From assembly GCA_958298945.1 (NCBI GenBank), contig OY282608.1, forward strand, positions 58,318,951 to 58,382,950: a stretch of 64,000 nucleotides of DNA, given 5' to 3'. Shown piece by piece: positions 57,451 through 64,000 of the stretch. A model generated the notes under the pieces. The model was not told the DNA's origin, made no database searches, and worked only from the letters and a program-made list of their open reading frames with translations. The first letter of the stretch is position 1. The number at the start of each line of letters is the position of its first letter. This DNA is from Atherix ibis. Taxonomy: Eukaryota > Arthropoda > Insecta > Diptera > Athericidae. Both the position numbers and the translations under genes were made by a program.

Positions 57451-58960
57451 AACAAACCAACAAACCATCAAACGAACAAAGCAACAAGCCAACAAGCCAA
57501 CAAACCATCAAACCAACAAGCCAACAAACCAACAAACCAACAAGCCAACAAACCAACAAACCAACAAACCAACAAACCAACAAACCAACAAGCCAACAAA
57601 CCAACAAACCAACAAACCAACAAGCCAACAAACCAACAAACAAATAAACCAACAAACCAAAAAACCAACAAACCAACAAACCAACAAACCAACAAACCAA
57701 CAAACCAACAAGCCAACAAGCCAACAAACCAACAAACCAACAAACAAACAAGCCAACAAACCAACAAGCCAACAAACCAACAAACCAACAAACCAAGTAA
57801 CCAACAAACCAAAAACCCATCAGACGAACAAAGCAACAAACCAACAAGCCAACAAGCCAACAAAACAACAAACCAAGTAACCAAAAAGCCAACAAACTGA
57901 CAAACCAACAAGCAATCAAACCAACAAGCCAACAAGCCAACAAACCAACAAACCAACAAAGTAACAAACCAAAAAACCAACAAACCAAAAAACCAACAAA
58001 CACACAAACCAACAAACCAACAAGCCAACAAGCCAACAAACCAACAAACCAACAAACTAAGTAACCAACAAGCTAACAAACCAACAAACCAACAAGCCAA
58101 CAAGCCAACAAGCCAACAAACCAACAAACCAACAAGCCAACAAACCAACAAACCAACAAGCCAACAAACCAACAAACCAACAAACCAAAAAACCAACAAA
58201 CCAACAAACCAACAAACCATCAAACGAACAAAGCAACAAGCCAACAAGCCAACAAACCATCAAACCAACAAGCCAACAAACCAACAAACCAACAAACCAA
58301 CAAACCAACAAACCAACAAACCAACAAACCAACAAACCAACAAGCCAACAAACCAACAAACCAACAAACCAACAAACCAACAAACCAACAAACCAACAAA
58401 CCATCAAACGAACAAAGCAACAAGCCAACAAGCCAACAAACCATCAAACCAACAAGCCAACAAACCAACAAACCAACAAGCCAACAAACCAACAAACCAA
58501 CAAACCAACAAACCAACAAACCAACAAGCCAACAAACCAACAAACCAACAAACCAACAAGCCAACAAACAAATAAACCAACAAACCAAAAAACCAACAAA
58601 CCAACAAACCAACAAACCAACAAACCAACAAACCAACAAGCCAACAAGCCAACAAACCAACAAACAAACAAGCCAACAAACCAACAAGCCAACAAACCAA
58701 CAAACCAACAAACCAAGTAACCAACAAACCAAAAACCCATCAGACGAACAAAGCAACAAACCAACAAGCCAACAAGCCAACAAAACAACAAACCAAGTAA
58801 CCAAAAAGCCAACAAACTGACAAACCAACAAGCAAACAAACCAACAAGCCAACAAGCCAACAAACCAACAAACCAACAAAGTAACAAACCAAAAAACCAA
58901 CAAACCAAAAAACCAACAAACACACAAACCAACAAACCAACAAGCCAACAAGCCAACAAA
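57420..58960 (+). repeat. Duplication at 920-bp offset
   Basis: Two copies share a CCATCAAA cluster, AAATAAACC, CCAAGTAACC and a rare unit reading AAAAACCCATCAGACG (A-run starting at 57,811 and 58,731). The offset is exactly 115 octamers. The CAGACG spelling of the normally CAAACG cluster is found only in these two copies as far as I can see. Confidence 0.8.
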
Positions 58961-58977
58961 CCAACAAACCAACAAAC

Positions 58978-60064
58978 TAAGTAACCAACAAGCTAACAAA
59001 CCAACAAACCAACAAGCCAACAAGCCAACAAGCCAACAAACCAACAAACCAACAAGCCAACAAACCAACAAACCAACAAGCCAACAAACCAACAAACCAA
59101 CAAACCAAAAAACCAACAAACCAACAAACCAACAAACCAATAAACCAACAAACCAACAAACAAACAAACCAACAAGCCAACAAACCAACAAACCAACAAG
59201 CCAACAAACCAACAAACCAACAAACCAACAAGCCAACAAACCAACAAACAAATAAACCAACAAACCAACAAACCAACAAACCAACAAACCAACAAACCAA
59301 CAAACCAACAAACAAATAAACCAACAAACCAACAAACCAACAAAAAAACAAACCAACAAACCAACAAACCAATGAACCAACAAACCAACAAACGAACAAA
59401 CCAACAAACCAACAAACCAACAAACTAACAAGCCAACAAGCCAACAAACCAACAAACTAACAAGCCAACAAACCAACAAACCAACAAGCCAAAAAGCCAA
59501 CAAACCAACAAACCAACAAACCAACAAGTCAACAAACCAACAAACCAACAAGCCAACAAACCAACAAACACACAAACCAACAAACCAACAAGCCAACAAG
59601 CCAACAAACCAACAAACCAACAAACTAAGTAACCAACAAGCTAACAAACCAACAAACCAACAAGCCAACAAGCCAACAAACCAACAAACCAACAAGCCAA
59701 CAAACCAACAAACCAACAAGCCAACAAACCAACAAACCAACAAACCAACAAACCAAAAAACCAACAAACCAACAAACCAACAAACCAATAAACCAACAAA
59801 CCAACAAACCAACAAGCCAACAAGCCAACAAACCAACAAACCAACAAGCCAACAAACCAACAAACCAACAAACCAACAAGCCAACAAACCAACAAACAAA
59901 TAAACCAACAAACCAACAAACCAACAAACCAACAAACCAACAAACCAACAAACCAACAAGCAAATAAACCAACAAACCAACAAACCAACAAAAAAACAAA
60001 CCAACAAACCAACAAACCAATGAACCAACAAACCAACAAACGAACAAACCAACAAACCAACAAA
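58978..60064 (+). repeat. Duplication at 648-bp offset
   Basis: AAGTAACCAACAAGCTAAC starts two copies near 58,979 and 59,627, and the rare CCAATGAACC unit lies at about 59,370 and 60,018. The offset of 648 bp equals 81 octamers. Both copies carry a CAAAAAAACAAACC unit just before CCAATGAACC. The same CCAATGAACC tag occurs near 12.2, 15.5 and 19.8 kb, tying this part to domain A. Confidence 0.8.
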
Positions 60065-60539
60065 CCAACAAACTAACAAACCAACAAGCAACAAGCCAAC
60101 AAACCAACAAGCCAACAAACCAACAAGCCAACAAACCAACAAGCCAACAAGCCAACAAACCAACAAACCAACAAAGCAACAAACCAACAAACCAACAAAA
60201 CCAACAAACCAACAAACCAACAAACCAACAAGCCAACAAACCAACAAGCCAATAAACCAACAAACCAACAAACCAACAAGCCAACAAGCCAACAAACTAA
60301 CAAACCAACAAGCCAACAAACCAACAAACCAACAAGCCAACAAACCAACAAACCAACAAACCAACAAACCAACAAACCAAAAAACCAACAAACTAACAAA
60401 CCAACAAGCCAAAAAACCAACAAGCCAACAAGCCAACAAACCAACAAGCCAACAAACCAACAAACCAACAAGCCAACAAACCAACAAACCAACAAACCAA
60501 CAAACCAACAAACCAACAAACCAACAAACCAGAAAGCCA

Positions 60540-63083
60540 ACAAACTAACAAACCAACAAGCCAACAAACCAACAAGCCAACAAGCCAACAAACCAACAAA
60601 CCAACAAAGCAACAAACCAACAAACCAACAAAACAACAAACTAACAAACCAACAAGCCAACAAACCAACAAACCAACAAGCCAACAAACCAACAAACCAA
60701 CAAACCAACAAGCCAACAAGCCAACAAACTAACAAACCAAAAAGCCAACAAACCAACAAACCAACAAGTCAACAAACCAACAAGCCAACAAACCAACAAA
60801 CCAACAAACCAACAAACCAAAAAACCAACAAACCAACAAGCCAAGAAGCCAACAAACCAACAAACTAACAAACCAACAAACGAACTAACCAACAAACCAA
60901 CAAGCCAACAAGCCAACAAACCAACAAACCAAGTCACCAAAAAGCCAACAACTTAACAAACCAACAAGCCAACAAGCCAACAAGCCAACAAACCAACAAA
61001 CCAACAAAGCAACAAGCTAACAAGCCAACAAACCAACAAACCAACAAGCCAACAAATAAAGTAACCAAAAAGCCAACAAACTAACAAACCAACAAGCCAA
61101 CAAACCAACAAACCAACAAGCCAACAAGGCAACAAACCAACAAACCAACAAACCATCAAGCCAACAAACCAACAAGCCAACAAACCAGCAAACCAAAAAA
61201 CCAACAAACCAACAAACTAACAAACCAACAAGCCAACAAACCAACAAACCAAGAAGCCAACAAACCAACAAACTAAGAAGCCAACAAACCAACAAACCAA
61301 CAAGCCAACAAGCCAACAAACCAACAGACCAACAAACCAACAAGCCAACAAACCAACAAGCCAACAAACCAACAAACCAACAAACCAAGTAACCAACAAA
61401 CCAACAAACCATCAAACGAACCAAGCAACAAACCAACAAACCAACAAACCAACAAGCCAACAACTCAAGTAACCAAAAAGCCAACAAACTAACAAACCAA
61501 CAAACCAACACGCCAACAAACCAACAAGCCAACAAACCAACAAGCCAACAAGCCAACAAACCAACAAACCAACAAAGCAACAAACCAACAAACCAACAAA
61601 ACAACAAACTAACAAACCAACAAGCCAACAAACCAACAAGCCAACAAACCAACAAACCAACAAACCAACAAGCCAACAAGCCAACAAACTAACAAACCAA
61701 CAAGCCAACAAACCAACAAACCAACAAGTCAACAAACCAACAAGCCAACAAACCAACAAACCAACAAACCAACAAACCAAAAAACCAACAAACCAACAAG
61801 CCAAGAAGCCAACAAACCAACAAACTAACAAACCAACAAACGAACTAACCAACAAACCAACAAGCCAACAAGCCAACAAACCAACAAACCAAGTCACCAA
61901 AAAGCCAACAACCTAACAAACCAACAAGCCAACAAGCCAACAAACCAACAAACCAACAAAGCAACAAGCTAACAAGCCAACAAACCTACAAACCAACAAG
62001 CCAACAAATAAAGTAACCAAAAAGCCAACAAACTAACAAACCAACAAGCCAACAAACCAACAAGCCAATAAAACCAACAAACCAACAAACCAACAAACCA
62101 ACAAACCAACAAACCAACAAACCAACAAACCAGAAAGCCAACAAACTAACAAACCAACAAGCCAACAAACCAACAAGCCAACAAGCCAACAAACCAACAA
62201 TCCAACAAAGCAACAAACCAACAAACCAACAAAACAACAAACTAACAAACCAACAAGCCAGCAAACCAACAAACCAACAAGCCAACAAACCAACAAACCA
62301 ACAAACCAACAAGCCAATAAGCCAACAAACTAACAAACCAACAAGCCAACAAACCAACAAACCAACAAGTCAACAAACCAACAAGCCAACAAACCAACAA
62401 ACCAACAAACCAACAAACCAAAAAACCAACAAACCAACAAGCCAAGAAGCCAACAAACCAACAAACTAACAAACCAACAAACGAACTAACCAACAAACCA
62501 ACAAGCCAACAAGCCAACAAACCAACAAACCAAGTCACCAAAAAGCCAACAACCTAACAAACCAACAAGCCAACAAGCCAACAAACCAACAAACCAACAA
62601 AGCAACAAGCTAACAAGCCAACAAACCAACAAACCAACAAGCCAACAAATAAAGTAACCAAAAAGCCAACAAACTAACAAACCAACAAGCCAACAAACCA
62701 ACAAACCAACAAGCCAACAAGCCAACAAACCAACAAACCAACAAACCATCAAGCCAACAAACCAACAAGCCAACAAACCAGCAAACCAAAAAACCAACAA
62801 ACCAACAAACTAACAAACCAACAAGCCAACAAACCAACAAACCAAGAAGCCAACAAACCAACAAACTAAGAAGCCAACAAACCAACAAACCAACAAGCCA
62901 ACAAGCCAACAAACCAACAGACCAACAAACCAACAAGCCAACAAACCAACAAGCCAACAAACCAACAAACCAACAAACCAAGTAACCAACAAACCAACAA
63001 ACCATCAAACGAACCAAGCAACAAACCAACAAACCAACAAACCAACAAGCCAACAACTAAAGTAACCAAAAAGCCAACAAACT
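60540..63083 (+). repeat. Three related copies at 960- and 641-bp offsets, plus a 1,593-bp pair
   Basis: The variant AAGTCACC followed by CCAAAAAG occurs at 60,931, 61,891 and 62,532, each preceded by AAGTCAAC, CCAAGAAG and AACGAACTAACC. A second block with CAAATAAAGTAACC, CCATCAAG, CCAAGAAG and CAGACC lies at 61,053 and again at 62,646, an offset of 1,593 bp. The odd offsets include one-base slips in A-runs. In domain A the corresponding stretch near 20.5-21.3 kb occurs once. Confidence 0.78.
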
Positions 63084-63835
63084 AACAAACCAACAAACCA
63101 ACAAACCAACAAGCCAACAAACCAACAAACCAACAAACCAACAAACCATCAAACGAACAAAGCAACAAACCAACAAGCCAACAAGCCAACAAACCAACAA
63201 ACCAAGTAACCAAAAAGCCAACAAACTAACAAACCAACAAGCCAACAAACCGATAAGCCAACAAGCCAACAAACCAACAAACCAACAAAGCAACAAATCA
63301 AAAAACCAACAAACGAACAAAGCAACAAGCCAACAAGCCAACAAAACAACAAACCAACCAGTTAACAAACCAACAAACCAACAAGCCAACAAGCCAACAA
63401 ACCAACAAACCAACAAACCAACAAACCAACAAGCCAACAAACCAACAAACCAACAAGCCAACAAACCAACAAACCAACAAACCAACAAACTAACAAGCCA
63501 ACAAGCCAACAAACCAACAAACCAACAAGCCAACAAACCAACAAACCAACAAACCAACAAACCAACAAACCAATAAGCCAACAAGCCAACAAACCAACAA
63601 ACCAACAAGCCAACAAGCCAACAAACCAACAAGCCAACAAACCAACGAGACAACAAGCCAACAAACCAACAAGCCAACAAGCCAACAAACCAACAAACCA
63701 ACAAGCCAACAAACCAAAAAACCAACAAACCAACAAACCAACAAGCCAACAAACCAACATACAAATTAGCCAACAAACCAAAAACCAACAAACCAACAAA
63801 CCAACAAACTATGTAATCAACAAGCCAACAAACCA
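62640..63835 (+). repeat. Block matching 20.86-22.06 kb at about 41.8 kb distance
   Basis: The order of variants matches the end of domain A: AAATAA-GTAACC (20,864; 62,646), CCATCAAG, CCAAGAAG, CAGACC, a CCATCAAA cluster, GTTAAC (21,595; 63,361), a one-base slip at an A5 run, and CTATGTAATC (22,050; 63,810). Offsets are about 41,760-41,784 bp. For more than 100 bp after GTTAAC the AAA/AAG order agrees unit by unit. This is a long-distance copy of the same superunit. Confidence 0.75.
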
Positions 63836-63904
63836 ACAAACCAACAAGCCAACAAGCCAACACCCCAACAAACCAACAAGCCAACAAACCAACAAACCAA
63901 TAAG

Positions 63905-64000
63905 CCAACAAACCAACAAACCAACAAACCAACAAACCAACAAACCAACAAACCAACAAACCAACAAACCAACAAACCAACAAACCAACAAACCAACAAA
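63905..64000 (+). repeat. Run of 12 perfect CCAACAAA units at the window edge
   Basis: The last 96 bases are twelve identical CCAACAAA octamers, and the run may continue beyond the window. With the 22,122-22,241 run it is among the purest parts of the array. Confidence 0.85.

Larger units (their letters stand above)
1..64000 (+). repeat. Octameric satellite array, (CCAACAAR)n, filling the window
   Basis: The sequence is a head-to-tail array of an 8-bp unit, CCAACAAA or CCAACAAG on the + strand, from the first base to the last. Both edges lie inside the array, so its true length is unknown. Most departures are single substitutions: CTAACAAA, TCAACAAA, GCAACAAA, CCAAAAAA, CCATCAAA, CGAACAAA and CCAAGTAA. 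Occasional 7-bp or 9-bp units shift the register; CC dinucleotides start at positions divisible by 8 at the left end and at remainder 1 at the right end. The unit never inverts. No stretch of 300 bases or more departs from the repeat, so there is no room for an ordinary gene. The - strand is G/T-rich with GG every 8 bases. This looks like satellite DNA; the host and chromosomal site are unknown. Confidence 0.98.

Noticed and set aside
1..64000. Telomere repeat array
   Set aside because: The G-rich strand unit TTTGTTGG lacks the run of three or more G typical of most telomere repeats, matches no telomere unit I know, and the array shows kilobase superunits unlike terminal telomere tracts. A subtelomeric location remains possible.
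1..64000. CRISPR array
   Set aside because: There are no unique spacers: the repeat is 8 bp and contiguous, and the regular spacing is only the satellite period.
1..64000. Inverted repeats, transposon ends or target-site duplications
   Set aside because: The array never reverses orientation, and the + strand lacks the T and G needed for long palindromes, so no terminal inverted repeats or insertion footprints can be recognised.
1..64000. Assignment to a named organism or phylum
   Set aside because: No conserved gene or RNA is present. A eukaryotic satellite is the more likely reading, but the sequence alone cannot exclude an unusual prokaryotic array or an assembly artefact.

Overview
The whole 64 kb window is one uninterrupted tandem array of an 8-bp repeat. 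On the + strand the unit is CCAACAAA or CCAACAAG; on the - strand it is TTTGTTGG or CTTGTTGG. I see no unique sequence anywhere, and no gene, RNA gene, transposon, CRISPR array, promoter, origin or terminator that I can support. The repeat keeps one orientation from end to end. The + strand is almost only A and C, with G mainly as the last base of the AAG-type unit and T confined to point variants.

The many long open frames on the - strand are a by-product of the repeat. Eight is not a multiple of three, so three units (24 bp) translate to the same 8-residue cycle (LVCWFVGL and variants) in every frame, and the basic unit has no stop codon on that strand. Frames end only where a variant unit carries CTA, TTA or TCA on the + strand. 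I therefore annotate no CDS.

Above the octamer there is clear higher-order structure, visible through variant units used as landmarks. (1) About 1-22 kb: one landmark recurs at 261, 5,379, 10,528, 14,184 and 18,480, ending in a nearly perfect ~4.3 kb tandem dimer (about 13.04-17.36 and 17.36-21.67 kb). (2) About 22-33 kb: a mosaic with a ~2.5 kb-offset duplication, a 471-bp duplication and many 1-bp register slips. (3) About 33.5-42 kb: a second ~4.3-4.45 kb tandem dimer, with variants of its own. (4) About 42.4-57.4 kb: superunits whose spacing falls from ~3.7 to ~2.3 kb. (5) About 57.4-63.1 kb: short local duplications at offsets of 920, 648, 960 and 641 bp. (6) About 59.3-63.85 kb also returns, in the same order, to the variant pattern of about 19-22 kb, roughly 40-42 kb upstream.

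The organism cannot be identified from this sequence. A single-orientation simple satellite with nested superunits and no genes over 64 kb is most typical of eukaryotic heterochromatin (pericentromeric, subtelomeric or sex-chromosome satellite). That is inference; no host gene is present to confirm it. The unit is not a telomere repeat I recognise. The pattern fits growth by unequal exchange, gene conversion or rolling-circle re-insertion, and possible assembly artefacts should be excluded before the superunit sizes are trusted.
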